Notes: generated from the letters alone by a model not told the origin. DNA of 64,000 nt from Azospirillum sp. 51_20 (GCA_001917175.1 MNTV01000019.1:1-64000), one strand, 5' to 3'; numbered from the stretch's first letter, positions 1-9,217 are shown. Translations and numbers: made by a program.

Positions 1-201
1 CCGGTCAAGCAACAACGCTCCCGTATAATTGAGCACTATCGTCATGATCATTACCGCAAGATAGTTCGGTTCTCCCCAACCGTAAAATATTATGCTGGCC
101 AGCAACAGAAGACAATTACGGGTTTCCGGCCGGACAAAAAAGTAGGCAATGCAGACAAGCGGCAGGAATATATAAACGAATGTCATTGATGAAAACAGCA
201 T
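1..201 (-). CDS. MBOAT family O-acyltransferase (AlgI/PatB-like), 5' part only
   Basis: The first 67 codons of a gene reading leftward off the window edge. The N-terminus MLFSSMTFVYIFLPL and the segment LLLASIIFYGWGEPNY, with the Y-G-W-G-E-P signature, are typical of AlgI-type membrane-bound O-acyltransferases. In known systems these pass an acyl group, usually acetyl, through the inner membrane onto an exported polysaccharide. Two hydrophobic segments are visible. The start ATG lies 6 bases past the stop of the AlgJ-like gene, so the two are almost certainly one operon; AlgI and AlgJ/AlgX families commonly pair this way. The catalytic His region lies outside the window. Confidence 0.85.
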   Translation of the reverse strand, partial: MLFSSMTFVYIFLPLVCIAYFFVRPETRNCLLLLASIIFYGWGEPNYLAVMIMTIVLNYTGALLLDR

Positions 202-207
202 CTTTTT

Positions 208-1983
208 TTAATCCTCATTGAATTTCACAAAGCCGGGAATATTAGAAATAGTGAAGCAGAAAACCAGAATGTCCGGCTTATATTCGAGAATCTCCCGCTT
301 GTAGCGTTTCATGATTTTTTTCTCTTCGGCCACGGGCACGATCGGGCTGTTGTTGGTACGAAAATATTTCAGCTCCGAGAAATTCTGCGGCAAGAACTGC
401 AGCAGGTTTTCGCTCATGCTGGTACCGATAAGCATCACCCGCAACCCGTTGCCGTCCGGGTTATGATAATGCTTGGTCATTTCGGTATCGTTGACGTCTT
501 CGGCAAGAACCTTTTTCGGGTTATAATACTTGTATTCGACATCCAACAGTTTGTCTTCGGGATATTTGACGTTCATCTGAACAAAGGTTTGTCCCAGGGT
601 GAAATCTTCGCGATCCCAGTCACCGCGAACCCGGCGTTTGTAAAAAATGTCATAGGCGTCTTCACCGACCGCCCCGGCCGCGGGAAAATCTTTTGCAATC
701 GTCTGCATCAGCTTGCGATAGCCGAGATAAGCGCCCCACTCCGTCCAATGATGTTCGGTCTTGAAAAAGACGAAGTTTTCCTTTGCGCCTTCCTGCAGCT
801 CGGCCAGCGGATAAACCACGGGAAACGGCAATTCCGACATCATTCTTTTGATCGTTCCTTCGTTTTGGATTCCGCGAACCTTGTAATAAGGCTCTGCCGC
901 CTTGGCATAAATGTCAATTTTGCCCGGCACCATCAGCATATAGGTTTTGATGCCCTGCCTGCGGAAAAAACGTCCGGCGGCGCTTAATTCCCGCAAAACG
1001 CGGTCTTCCGTCTGCCGGGACAGCTTCCGGATCTTTAACTGTTCGTTGTTAAAGAGCCAATGGGTCTTTTTGTTGAAAAAAGCGACCTTGTTGTTGATAC
1101 GGCTGTTTAAAAGCATTTCCAGGCCGGAATAAAACGAGATGACCGCTTCCCGATAATTAAAGCGATCGTTAAACCAGGCCTCAAAATCCTGTCCGAAACG
1201 GTTATTCAGCCCTTGGTCGGAAAACAGCGGAACGTAGGCCGCCAGCCGCCGGTTTTCCTGAACGGACTTTTCTTCACGGCTGATTTTTGAGGCCGGCACC
1301 AGCAGGAGAAAGAAAAAAACGCAGACGAAAACGATGTCAATGCGGCTGCCGTGTTCCAGCAGTTTGAATCTGGACACGTAAGCCACCAAACCGTAAGCAA
1401 GCAGAAAAGAAACAACCGTCACCGTAAACAGCATGCAGAAATTGATGCCGTATTCTTTAAGATCGGCAAAAGCAAAACGATGACGACGCGCTTCAAACGC
1501 CAGTCGAAGCGTTTCACCTTTTTTTATTTTCGTCGTATATTCGTAAGGGTGCATGACGGAAAATGCCCGTTCCCCGCGGAACATCTCCCGGCCGTTGATT
1601 TTCAGGCCGCGGAAATCGGTTCGCGTAATCCGGCCGTCCCTGACCGGGCTTTTCAAAACAATTTTAACCTCTCCGTCGGCGGCAGCCTGCGCCGTCAGTT
1701 CATACGCACGCCATTTGGATTTCAGGCCGCCTTCAATTGCATAACAGCCGGACTTTTCCGTTCCTGCCGGACAGCGGTCGGAAGAAAAACGGAGCATGGA
1801 CATCTTTGAAAATGTCAATCTGTTGTCTTTCCCGCCGGTTTTTAACAGGTCGAGCCGTACGGTTTTGTTGTTCCTGCTGTTTATAATCCCCGTCCATATG
1901 CCGCCGACGGAATACAGCGGCTGTGCCAGCGCCGCCAAAACTGCCGTCAAAACGACGGTGACGATCAAACGTCGATATCCCAT
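208..1983 (-). CDS. AlgJ/AlgX-like (DHHW family) polysaccharide O-acetylation protein
   Basis: A 591-residue envelope protein with a hydrophobic segment at residues 5-25, an extracytoplasmic stretch, two further membrane segments near 183-203 and 216-232, then a large C-terminal domain. That domain has the AlgJ-family features: the FEAWFNDRFNYREAV region (about 267-281), a T-E-H-H-W-T motif (409-414) matching the DHHW catalytic Asp/His signature, and G-T-S-M-S-E-N near 525 as the candidate SGNH serine block. Family members transfer or hydrolyse acetyl groups on exported polysaccharides. It precedes the MBOAT gene by 6 bases. AGGAACAG precedes the ATG. The N-terminal ~180 residues are not recognised. 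The substrate polymer is unknown. Confidence 0.8.
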   Translation of the reverse strand: MGYRRLIVTVVLTAVLAALAQPLYSVGGIWTGIINSRNNKTVRLDLLKTGGKDNRLTFSKMSMLRFSSDRCPAGTEKSGCYAIEGGLKSKWRAYELTAQAAADGEVKIVLKSPVRDGRITRTDFRGLKINGREMFRGERAFSVMHPYEYTTKIKKGETLRLAFEARRHRFAFADLKEYGINFCMLFTVTVVSFLLAYGLVAYVSRFKLLEHGSRIDIVFVCVFFFLLLVPASKISREEKSVQENRRLAAYVPLFSDQGLNNRFGQDFEAWFNDRFNYREAVISFYSGLEMLLNSRINNKVAFFNKKTHWLFNNEQLKIRKLSRQTEDRVLRELSAAGRFFRRQGIKTYMLMVPGKIDIYAKAAEPYYKVRGIQNEGTIKRMMSELPFPVVYPLAELQEGAKENFVFFKTEHHWTEWGAYLGYRKLMQTIAKDFPAAGAVGEDAYDIFYKRRVRGDWDREDFTLGQTFVQMNVKYPEDKLLDVEYKYYNPKKVLAEDVNDTEMTKHYHNPDGNGLRVMLIGTSMSENLLQFLPQNFSELKYFRTNNSPIVPVAEEKKIMKRYKREILEYKPDILVFCFTISNIPGFVKFNED

Positions 1984-2118
1984 AGTCTGTTCCTGATAGT
2001 TATGAATTTTAGATTCTGCTTAACCGAAAAGAGCTTCGGTTTCAAATGCTTTTTGATTTTTGTTCACTATTTTTGGCAGAAAAAAACGCTTTCTTCGCCA
2101 AATAATGTGAAAAAAACT

Positions 2119-4029
2119 TTATCGTTCTTCGTTTTTCCGACAATGCAGCGCGACGCTTTCGGCCGTAATCTGCCGGTAAATTTCCCGGCCGTTAGTTTCC
2201 ATTACCCGGAACAGCCGACGGCTTTCTGCGGTATCCGCCGCCAGATTTTCAATTGAGGGAATCGGTTCAGACGCCGTCATAACGCCGTTGATCAGCACCT
2301 TTGCCGCCAGCGTTGCCAACGCCTGCCCTTCCCGACTCATTTCCGGCGAGGGATGAAAACCCCAGAAATTATGCTGATCCATATCTTTGCCCATACTGCC
2401 GACAAGAAAAAGGCTGCCTTGCCGGCCGGGGAAATAGCAAGGGGGAATTTCCCGCCGGGCGTTGATTTTCCGTATCGCCGCTTCAAAATTGTTGTAGTGG
2501 CTCACTTCGTCATCCAAAACCGAAGCAAAAGACACAAACGTCGACTGCGACTGACCGAGCGGACAATACGGCGACTGCGCCATTATCAGCAGCTGTTTCT
2601 GCACCTGCCGCCGCTCTGCCGGCGTATAGCCCAGTTCTTTCATTTTCTCCTGCATCATCTCTTCCAGCCTGAGTGCCGTATAGGCGCCGTGACAGTGAGC
2701 AACGATGTTTAAACGCCGGACGCGCAAAGCCGCCTCGTCCGCGCTCAGACGCCGTCGGCCGCGGTCGGTTGAAATCCGCGGCAAAAGAAACTTGTCGAAA
2801 ATTTCCCCGACATACTTCGGATCCGTCGTTTCCGGCGAAAGCTCCCGATCAATGCGGATATTGCGGCCGTATTTTTCCATTTGTCTTCGACGGGCGAAAC
2901 CGACGTTCATAAAATCGCCGAAATCGTATACCACGCCGTAAACTGCCGCTTTCTCATGCAAACCGTGTTCTTTCAGCAGCCGGTAAACGTCGCCGAGATA
3001 TCCGTTCAGCGCCTTTTCGCTTCTGGTGCCGTCGCCGCCCAGCAGCAAGACGCCGAGTTCGCCGGCATCTATCGTTTCCACTCTCTGCAAACCGAATTCG
3101 TTGTCCGCACTTTTCTCCACCCGGCGGCAAAACGACACGCGACTGCAAAGGTTGTCATAGTCGCCGAGCAGCCGCCAGGCGGTTTTGCGGGAAACCGTAT
3201 CGTTGGCGGCATTTTGCAACCCCGTTCGCATCACCGTTTCCAATTCCCGTTTATCGTCCGCTGCCGCCATCATTTCTCCGACCGCTTTATAAGCCGCGGT
3301 AAGCGAAGCCGGCGTATTGCCTCCCTTTTGCAGATACGAAGACAAAAGCCCGATGACTCGTCCGCGTTCACCGGCATCAAACAAACCGATCTGTCCGAGA
3401 TTGGAATAAAAGGCGTCATAGTTTTGCGGTTTCAACAACCGGGGAGTTTCCAACAGGGAAAAAATCTGCTCTTTCAGCGCCGGGTGGCGCGAATAAATCT
3501 GCCCCAGCGAGCGATAGAGGACGCGGGAAAAATCTTCTTTTTCCTTTGCCGGACGGAAAGCAGAATCGAGCATTGCCGCCGCTTCCCGGTCCGAAGCGCA
3601 CAAAAGCGCGGCTTTTGCCGCCGCAGCCGCCGAATAAACACAATTTGCCTCAATTTTCGCCAATCCGGCTTCCGCCTCCGGAAACAAAGCTGCCGACAGT
3701 TCCGGTCGCCCGCTTAACAAATCGGGCATCAGATAATAGGCAAAAGGCGGACAGCGTTTAAAAGCGCGAACGACGTTTTTGACAACGTCTTCCGCCGGCA
3801 AATTGAGTGCCGCAGCGTTAAAAACGCGCGCCGCCGCCGGCCGAATATCGGCATTAAAACCTTTGTCCGCAGCCGTCTGTACCACGATCGGCAGCACATA
3901 ATGCGACAATTCGGGATATTCTTTGACGACTTCTTCCATCGTTTTGTATGCCGCGGCAAAATCTTCAAAATCGCGATTGTCGTCGTCCGCTATCGCCGAC
4001 AGCTGCTCTAAGGCTTCACTTTTAAGCAT
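2119..4029 (-). CDS. Unknown protein with alpha/beta-hydrolase-like C-terminal half and a Cys nucleophile elbow
   Basis: A 636-residue soluble protein. Residues 1-320 look all-helical, like a repeat solenoid. The C-terminal half has the order of an alpha/beta hydrolase: strand LGVLLLGGDGTRS, strand YGVVYDFG, then NIVAHCHGAYTAL, where a G-x-S-x-G elbow is expected but A-H-C-H-G is found with Cys446, then LLIMAQSPYCP and a late His (DQHNFWGFH). A Cys in place of Ser would suggest a thiol hydrolase or a non-catalytic fold; this is inference. The start was placed at the ATG preceded by GGAG at six bases, not at the two upstream ATGs, which lack a ribosome site. No obvious operon partner. Confidence 0.8.
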   Translation of the reverse strand: MLKSEALEQLSAIADDDNRDFEDFAAAYKTMEEVVKEYPELSHYVLPIVVQTAADKGFNADIRPAAARVFNAAALNLPAEDVVKNVVRAFKRCPPFAYYLMPDLLSGRPELSAALFPEAEAGLAKIEANCVYSAAAAAKAALLCASDREAAAMLDSAFRPAKEKEDFSRVLYRSLGQIYSRHPALKEQIFSLLETPRLLKPQNYDAFYSNLGQIGLFDAGERGRVIGLLSSYLQKGGNTPASLTAAYKAVGEMMAAADDKRELETVMRTGLQNAANDTVSRKTAWRLLGDYDNLCSRVSFCRRVEKSADNEFGLQRVETIDAGELGVLLLGGDGTRSEKALNGYLGDVYRLLKEHGLHEKAAVYGVVYDFGDFMNVGFARRRQMEKYGRNIRIDRELSPETTDPKYVGEIFDKFLLPRISTDRGRRRLSADEAALRVRRLNIVAHCHGAYTALRLEEMMQEKMKELGYTPAERRQVQKQLLIMAQSPYCPLGQSQSTFVSFASVLDDEVSHYNNFEAAIRKINARREIPPCYFPGRQGSLFLVGSMGKDMDQHNFWGFHPSPEMSREGQALATLAAKVLINGVMTASEPIPSIENLAADTAESRRLFRVMETNGREIYRQITAESVALHCRKNEER

Positions 4030-4106
4030 TTGCTTCTCCATTTGAAACATTTTTTATTTTTATCATAAAAAAATTTTTTGTCCATATCGGTTCGGCATCG
4101 CAGACA

Positions 4107-4141
4107 AAAAGCCCCTCCGCACAAAGCGGAAGGGCTTTTCT
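4107..4141 (-). terminator. Intrinsic terminator after the lysozyme-like gene
   Basis: The arms AAGCCCCTCCGC and GCGGAAGGGCTT form a hairpin with a five-base loop. On the minus strand it is followed by a short T run, closing the gene that ends at 4156. The plus side is also T-rich. Confidence 0.85.
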
Positions 4142-4155
4142 TTTCAGTTTCGAGG

Positions 4156-5205
4156 CTACCAAAGTTCCAGCGCCTCTCTCGGGGTCGGATAGTTTCCCCG
4201 CGTCAGTCTGTCCCCGATTTCCGGCGTATAAACGTATTCGCCGTCGATCGTATAAACAGAGCCGACGTCAATCCCCTTATACGAGAACATCGGAAAATCG
4301 AGCAGTTCGCCGATTGCCAAATCCCCGTACCAAAGCAGCTGCAAAACGTAAAAATACTGTTTCGGCTCGTTACCGGTCGGATAAACCGAACCGTCGGCCT
4401 TTTGCAGCAGCAGCCATTTGCCGGCACCGGTCAGATCGCCTTCGTTAACCTTTTGCAGGAACGTCGAACGAACAAAACCGGCCTTGCCCATACGCATGGC
4501 GGCAAGCGTAACCACCGCCATCTGTTGTTTGCTCAAAACAACCTCCGGGTTGAGATGGCCAACGACGAGCGGCTTCCAGTCGCGGGCAACGACGTCAACG
4601 GCCTGATCATAGGTCATGCCTTCAAAATCGAAGTCCCTGACCGGCCGGTCGTTGATAAACTTGAAGCCCACCAAAGCACGCGGACAGTCATCGGAAACTT
4701 TTTCCTGTACGCCGTCGAGATAGGCGCGCGCCACGATGACTTCGTCAAACGCCCGGTCATATACGACCGTCGGTTCGCCCTCTCCCTCGTCTTCGGCGGA
4801 CGAGCAACTGCGCCAGGTGCCGATCAGCGCAACCAACAGCGACAGCAGCAAAAGCCACCACATCCATCGATCGCTCCGGCCTTGCTCCGGCGTTTCCCGT
4901 TCCGGCGACGGCGTTTCGGCAGTCTCGGAATCAGGTTCAGTCTTCGGTTTGCGTTTACACATCCGGCAAAGTCCGAACCACAGGGCAGCCGTTCGGAGAG
5001 CAATCGCCGAACCCAGGGGTTTCAACCGTTTAAACAGCCAGACCGCACCCAGATACAGCCCCTTTCCGACATAGAAAAGCAAGAGGAAAGGAACGATAAC
5101 CAGGCCAAGCAGCAGTTTTGCCGCCGTAAACAAATCGTAGCGTACGGAGAATTCCCCATGCCACCATTGACCGCCAGGGGTCTTTACTGAAAAAATGTTC
5201 TTCAT
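4156..5205 (-). CDS. Membrane protein with divergent GH24 (lysozyme)-like domain
   Basis: A 349-residue protein with two N-terminal hydrophobic stretches (about 27-60), a charged, Pro/Glu-rich linker, a third membrane segment (WMWWLLLLSLLVALIG) and a C-terminal globular part. The segment SKQQMAVVTLAAMRMGKAG with FVRSTFLQKVNEGDLTGAG resembles the Q-x-A-L-x-S/x-S-T-L-L-x-K-L-N-x-G-D region of T4/lambdoid-type GH24 lysozymes. The upstream E-G-x-x-x-x-A-Y catalytic glutamate block is not convincingly present (FDEVIVARAYLDG is the nearest match), so enzyme activity is doubtful. It could be a cell-wall-binding or inactivated homologue. A coding-looking fragment lies just upstream at 5226-5402. Confidence 0.75.
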   Translation of the reverse strand: MKNIFSVKTPGGQWWHGEFSVRYDLFTAAKLLLGLVIVPFLLLFYVGKGLYLGAVWLFKRLKPLGSAIALRTAALWFGLCRMCKRKPKTEPDSETAETPSPERETPEQGRSDRWMWWLLLLSLLVALIGTWRSCSSAEDEGEGEPTVVYDRAFDEVIVARAYLDGVQEKVSDDCPRALVGFKFINDRPVRDFDFEGMTYDQAVDVVARDWKPLVVGHLNPEVVLSKQQMAVVTLAAMRMGKAGFVRSTFLQKVNEGDLTGAGKWLLLQKADGSVYPTGNEPKQYFYVLQLLWYGDLAIGELLDFPMFSYKGIDVGSVYTIDGEYVYTPEIGDRLTRGNYPTPREALELW

Positions 5206-5225
5206 AAAAAACAGTTTTTATTTTG

Positions 5226-5402
5226 TTAAACAAAGATTTTTTGCAAAAGCCTTCGTGTTTCCGCGGATTTCACCGTCATCGAAAAACGAGTCAATCCGCC
5301 GCTGCCTTTATACAAAGAAACAGGCCAAATAATTCCACACAATAACTTTTTCAACTGTTTTTCAGTGTAATACGGTTTGCCGGCAGCGTCAACAGGAATT
5401 TG
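5226..5402 (-). pseudogene. Coding-looking 58-codon fragment without a start codon
   Basis: Between two genes the minus strand has an open frame of 58 codons ending in TAA 20 bases before the next ATG. It reads like real protein (PYYTEKQLKKLLCGIIWPVS; then a GGLTRF...KSAETRRLLQKIFV tail). The frame is closed upstream by TGA, and no ATG, GTG or TTG precedes the conserved-looking part; the only internal ATG is near the end. It may be the 3' end of a truncated gene, or a small protein with an unusual ATT start. No function is suggested. Confidence 0.35.
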
Positions 5403-5427
5403 TCAAATTTTGGCAGTTTATGATTTT

Positions 5428-6138
5428 TTATTCTGTCTGTTCCGCCGGGTGTTCAGATTCATATTTCCGGCACAATTCCCATTCCATCTGATAGTTGGTC
5501 AGGTTGTCCAGCTTATCCTGTTCTTTTTCCAGCACCTTTTCAAAGGTCGTGATCAGCGGGCCAAGTCTGGCCTGATAGTACTTCATCAGTTCTTCGGCTC
5601 CGTCTTCTCCCTGTTCCGGCGAAGAAACCTTGACCGCCTTGACGTCGCGCACCGCCTTTTGCAGTTCGTCGCTGATCAGCGGCAGAAAATATTCCAGCAC
5701 AAGTTTGTTGATGCGCTGGTGCACCTGTTCGTGACGGATCACCACCGAAAAGCGGCAGCTGTCCTTGTCCAGATCTTTGGAAACATATATTTCCGGCTCT
5801 TTGAAACCGAAGAAAAATTCCACTTCCGCCGGCAAAACGCAGGTGGCGCCGGCATCAAGCCGCCGCACGGTATAACGCCGCAAGCGGAAAGAACTGCGGG
5901 TGCCGACACGCGCCAGCCCGTCGACAAAAAAGCCCTTTTCCGCACCGGAAGCCTTGGCGGTAATCTCGTCCGTCGAAAGATTAAAGTCGTGAACCAGCTG
6001 TCCGTAAGAGGTTTTGAAGGTAACCGCCGGCATCGGATTGAGCGCGTTGCAGGAAATGAATTCGCCGTAACTCCAGGCATCTGCCCGAGAACTGCCGGCA
6101 AGCAGGGAAAACACCGCAAAAATCAAAGCTTTCTTCAT
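5428..6138 (-). CDS. Secreted protein with HExxH motif, putative metallopeptidase
   Basis: A 236-residue protein with a clear signal peptide (MKKALIFAVFSLLAGSSRADA). The motif R-H-E-Q-V-H (H136, E137, H140) fits a zincin HExxH site and resembles the HEQxH pattern of small secreted proteins such as DUF922. A helix follows, then a long charged C-terminal helical region (about 180-225). A third zinc ligand could not be assigned. The ATG giving the best signal peptide was preferred over one four codons upstream. It probably acts in the periplasm; the substrate is unknown. It is transcribed away from the small secreted protein at 6232. Confidence 0.75.
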   Translation of the reverse strand: MKKALIFAVFSLLAGSSRADAWSYGEFISCNALNPMPAVTFKTSYGQLVHDFNLSTDEITAKASGAEKGFFVDGLARVGTRSSFRLRRYTVRRLDAGATCVLPAEVEFFFGFKEPEIYVSKDLDKDSCRFSVVIRHEQVHQRINKLVLEYFLPLISDELQKAVRDVKAVKVSSPEQGEDGAEELMKYYQARLGPLITTFEKVLEKEQDKLDNLTNYQMEWELCRKYESEHPAEQTE

Positions 6139-6231
6139 CGTTTCTTCCATTGTTCTTTTTTGATAACAATATTTTTACCATTAATTGATTAATATAAATT
6201 TAGCGTCAAATTAATTTTCGGGGAAAAAGAC

Positions 6232-6573
6232 ATGAAACAACTGCTGAACGCCGTCTTCGCAATCTGCTGCGCGGCCCTTCCCTGCCGGGCGGGGGAAAAC
6301 CCGCCGGAAGCGGAATATGCCAGACTCGGCAAAGCGGCCGCGGCGGAAATGCTGACCCGTTTCGACAGTATGGAAAAGCCGAAGTTTCAACGCGCTTACG
6401 ATGATTATCTCAACGATCTGAAAATTATTGCCGAAACCGGCCGCGCGCAAGACAACCGGGAACTGTTCAACGACCTGCTGGAAATGAACAGCGAAGAGGA
6501 ATTCGTCTATTCGCAGACCAAAGGGCACATCCGGGCGGGCTTCGGCCAGCTGATGCGGCCCCGATCCCATTAA
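6232..6573 (+). CDS. Small secreted hypothetical protein
   Basis: A 113-residue protein with a signal peptide (MKQLLNAVFAICCAALPCRAG) and a mature part of about 90 residues that is mostly charged and helical. GGGGAAAAAGAC gives a plausible ribosome site. The family is not recognised. It is divergent from the secreted HExxH gene, so a shared intergenic control region is possible, and accB follows 185 bases later. Confidence 0.7.
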   Translation: MKQLLNAVFAICCAALPCRAGENPPEAEYARLGKAAAAEMLTRFDSMEKPKFQRAYDDYLNDLKIIAETGRAQDNRELFNDLLEMNSEEEFVYSQTKGHIRAGFGQLMRPRSH

Positions 6574-6758
6574 AGTGTCCGCGCACGGATTTTTAAAATC
6601 GGCGAAAAATCGGCATTTCTGCCCGTTTTTATGCTTTTTTTACCCCAAAATAAGCAATTTTTGAATATTTTTGTTGTTTTTATGTCAAAGGTGGTTTATG
6701 AATCTGCTCTGACCAACCTAATTGTTTTTTAACTGCAAACAAAGTGAGAATCTAAAAA

Positions 6759-7244
6759 ATGTCTGATCCCATTGATACCAAAATTGTCAGCAGACTGGCA
6801 GCCATCCTCAAGATGAACGATCTGGCCGAACTGGAATACGAAACCGAAACCTGCCGGATTTCCCTGATTAAATCGCATGCGCCGCTGCCGCCCGCGCCGG
6901 CGCCCTTTACCCCTGCTCCGGCTCCGGTTCCCGCCGCTCCCGCCACTCTCGCCGAAACGCCTGCCGTCGCCGCGCCGGCTGCCGACAATGCCGCCGATCT
7001 GTCCAAACTGCCGGGCTGCGTCAAGTCTCCGATGGTCGGCGTCGTTTATCTGTCAAGTGATCCGAACACCCCCAACTACGTCAAAATCGGCGATACCGTT
7101 GCTCAGGGCGACACCGTCTGCCTGATTGAGGCGATGAAAACCTTTAACCCGGTTAAAGCCCACACCGCCGGCAAAGTTACCAAGATTCTGGTTGAAAGCG
7201 GCGATCCGGTCGAATACGGCGAACCTCTGATCGTGATTGAATAA
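6759..7244 (+). CDS. accB: Biotin carboxyl carrier protein of acetyl-CoA carboxylase
   Basis: A 161-residue carrier subunit of acetyl-CoA carboxylase, the first step of fatty-acid synthesis. It has an N-terminal helical domain (1-45), an Ala/Pro-rich flexible linker (about 48-85) and a C-terminal biotinyl domain (about 88-161). The biotin-accepting lysine lies in E-A-M-K-T, followed by VKAHTAGKV. Length and layout are normal for the family. accC follows 27 bases downstream with AAAGGAAAATGTT before its start, so the pair is an operon. The 185-base leader holds only a 16-codon ORF and AT-rich sequence. Confidence 0.97.
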   Translation: MSDPIDTKIVSRLAAILKMNDLAELEYETETCRISLIKSHAPLPPAPAPFTPAPAPVPAAPATLAETPAVAAPAADNAADLSKLPGCVKSPMVGVVYLSSDPNTPNYVKIGDTVAQGDTVCLIEAMKTFNPVKAHTAGKVTKILVESGDPVEYGEPLIVIE

Positions 7245-7271
7245 GCCATTTTTAGCTTAAAGGAAAATGTT

Positions 7272-8630
7272 ATGTTTGAAAAAGTACTGATTGCCAACCG
7301 CGGAGAGATCGCCCTGCGCATTCATCGCGCCTGCCGCGAAATGGGCATCCGCACCGTGGCGGTGCATTCCGAAGCCGACGCCAACGCCATGCACGTCCGT
7401 CTGGCGGACGAAGCCGTCTGCATCGGTCCGGCCCGTTCAATCGACTCCTACCTTAACAAGTCGGCGATTATTTCCGCCGCTCTGGTCACCGGCGCGGACG
7501 CCATTCACCCCGGTTTCGGCTTCCTTTCCGAAAACGCGGACTTTGCCGAAATGGTCGAGGAACACGGCATCACCTTCATCGGCCCGACCGCGGCGCAAAT
7601 GCGCAAAATGGGCGACAAAATCACCGCCCGCCAGGCAGCGATCGAAGCCGGCATTCCGGTCACCCCGGGTTCTCCTTCTCTCGACACTTTGGAAGACGCC
7701 AAAAAATGGGCGCATGAAATCGGTTATCCCGTCATTATCAAAGCCAAAGACGGCGGCGGCGGCAAAGGCATGAAAGTCGCCTTCGGCGACGACGACATCA
7801 AGGAGGCCTATACCATGGCCCGTGCGGAAGCCAAAGCGGCCTTCCCGACCGATGTGGTTTATATGGAAAAATACCTGCAAAAGCCGCGCCATATTGAAAT
7901 GCAGATTCTGGCCGACAAATACGGCAACGTGGTTCACTTGGGCGAACGCGACTGTTCCATTCAGCGCAACAACCAGAAAGTGATCGAAGAATCGCCCTCG
8001 CCGGCCTTAAACCAGGCGCAGCGGGAAGAAATCGGCGAAATCGTCCGCAAGGCGATTGCCCAAATCGGTTATTTCAATGCCGGAACGCTGGAATTTCTGT
8101 ATGAAGACGGCAAATTCTATTTTCTGGAGATGAATACCCGCCTGCAGGTCGAACATCCGGTAACCGAAGCCGTCAGCGGCATTGACATCGTCCGCGAACA
8201 AATCCGCATTGCCAGCGGCGCCGCGCTCGGCTTTGAACAAAAGGACATCAAGTTCAACGGTCATGCAATCGAATGCCGGATCAACGCCGAAAACCCGGAG
8301 ACTTTCACTCCCTGCCCGGGTAAAATTACCGAATGGCATGCGCCGGGCGGCCTCGGCGTACGGGTGGATTCCGAAATTTATTCGGGTTACGCCATCCCGC
8401 CGTTTTATGACAGCATGATTGCCAAGCTGATCGTGCACGCGCCGACCCGCAACGCCGCCATCATGCGCATGCGCCGGGCGTTGGAAGAATTTGTCATTGA
8501 AGGCGTGCAGACGACCATTCCGCTGCATCAGGAAATCATTTCCCAGCAGGAATATATCGACGGCATGTACAACATCCATTGGCTTGAACATTACATGAAA
8601 GCCAAACAGGAGAAAAAACAGACGTCCTAG
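7272..8630 (+). CDS. accC: Biotin carboxylase subunit of acetyl-CoA carboxylase
   Basis: A 452-residue ATP-grasp enzyme that carboxylates the biotin on AccB using bicarbonate and ATP. The N-terminus FEKVLIANRGEIALRI is diagnostic. The glycine-rich KDGGGGKGMKVA loop, the GERDCSIQRNNQKV segment, the metal-binding FLEMNTRLQVEHPVTE block and the C-terminal PPFYDSMIAKLI are all intact. The length matches bacterial AccC. A strong terminator follows, so the operon is accBC only. Confidence 0.98.
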   Translation: MFEKVLIANRGEIALRIHRACREMGIRTVAVHSEADANAMHVRLADEAVCIGPARSIDSYLNKSAIISAALVTGADAIHPGFGFLSENADFAEMVEEHGITFIGPTAAQMRKMGDKITARQAAIEAGIPVTPGSPSLDTLEDAKKWAHEIGYPVIIKAKDGGGGKGMKVAFGDDDIKEAYTMARAEAKAAFPTDVVYMEKYLQKPRHIEMQILADKYGNVVHLGERDCSIQRNNQKVIEESPSPALNQAQREEIGEIVRKAIAQIGYFNAGTLEFLYEDGKFYFLEMNTRLQVEHPVTEAVSGIDIVREQIRIASGAALGFEQKDIKFNGHAIECRINAENPETFTPCPGKITEWHAPGGLGVRVDSEIYSGYAIPPFYDSMIAKLIVHAPTRNAAIMRMRRALEEFVIEGVQTTIPLHQEIISQQEYIDGMYNIHWLEHYMKAKQEKKQTS

Positions 8631-8675
8631 ATATTTCCTCCGGTAAACCGGGAGCAGTCTGTCAGGCATCAAAAC

Positions 8676-8707
8676 CAAAACTCCCCGTCGGAACGGGGAG
8701 TTTTTGT
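8676..8707 (+). terminator. Intrinsic terminator of accBC
   Basis: ACTCCCCGT and ACGGGGAGT pair around a four-base loop and are followed by a T run. Confidence 0.9.
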
Positions 8708-8712
8708 GTAAA

Positions 8713-9217
8713 AAAAATCCCAAGCTATGCCGAGAAATATTTTTGCGTTTTGAACGCTGCCTGCTACGCATCATCAAAAGACGGACATTTTCCCTCAACT
8801 TAACTACGCATGGGCAAACCGTGTTTGAGCGTCACCCGTAAAAAATCGCCCTTCCTTCGGGGGGAAAAGCCTGTATTGGCAATACCGTCAAAGCCGGAAG
8901 CCGCTAATTTTCCGTAGCCGTCACAGAGAAATAAAACTCGGCGAACCGTAAAAAAGCACTTCGTTCTGCCTGCAAGTCAGGCATGCAAACAAATCCGGTT
9001 AAGTATCACCCGTAAAAAACAGGCCGACCTACGAGAGAAAAAGCTTGCCGGCCAACCGAACGGGACAACTTCTCATAACTAAACCCGGACGGATGATATC
9101 CATTATTTGGTCAGAGGAACCTGCAGTTTAAGAATAAAATTCAGCCTTTCGAAGAAGACCCCGTTTTTTCCTTTTGTTTTTTCAGTCTTTTTCTATTGAC
9201 GACGATGCTTTTTCTCC
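8713..9217. other. Gene-poor intergenic stretch with short degenerate repeats
   Basis: About 500 bases with no convincing reading frame on either strand. A 14-base string TCACCCGTAAAAAA occurs at 8832 and again at 9006, and CCGTAAAAAA recurs near 8945. Similar flanks (TCAGGCAT near 8661 and near 8978) suggest an old duplicated element. No hairpin with a T-tract is seen apart from the accBC terminator. Confidence 0.4.

Noticed and set aside
6690..6740. 16-codon ORF (MSKVVYESA...) in the accB leader
   Set aside because: Too short, no clear ribosome site, no structure linking it to accB.
8007..8798. Long minus-strand frame over accC
   Set aside because: Antisense shadow of a strongly conserved gene; long because of codon bias.
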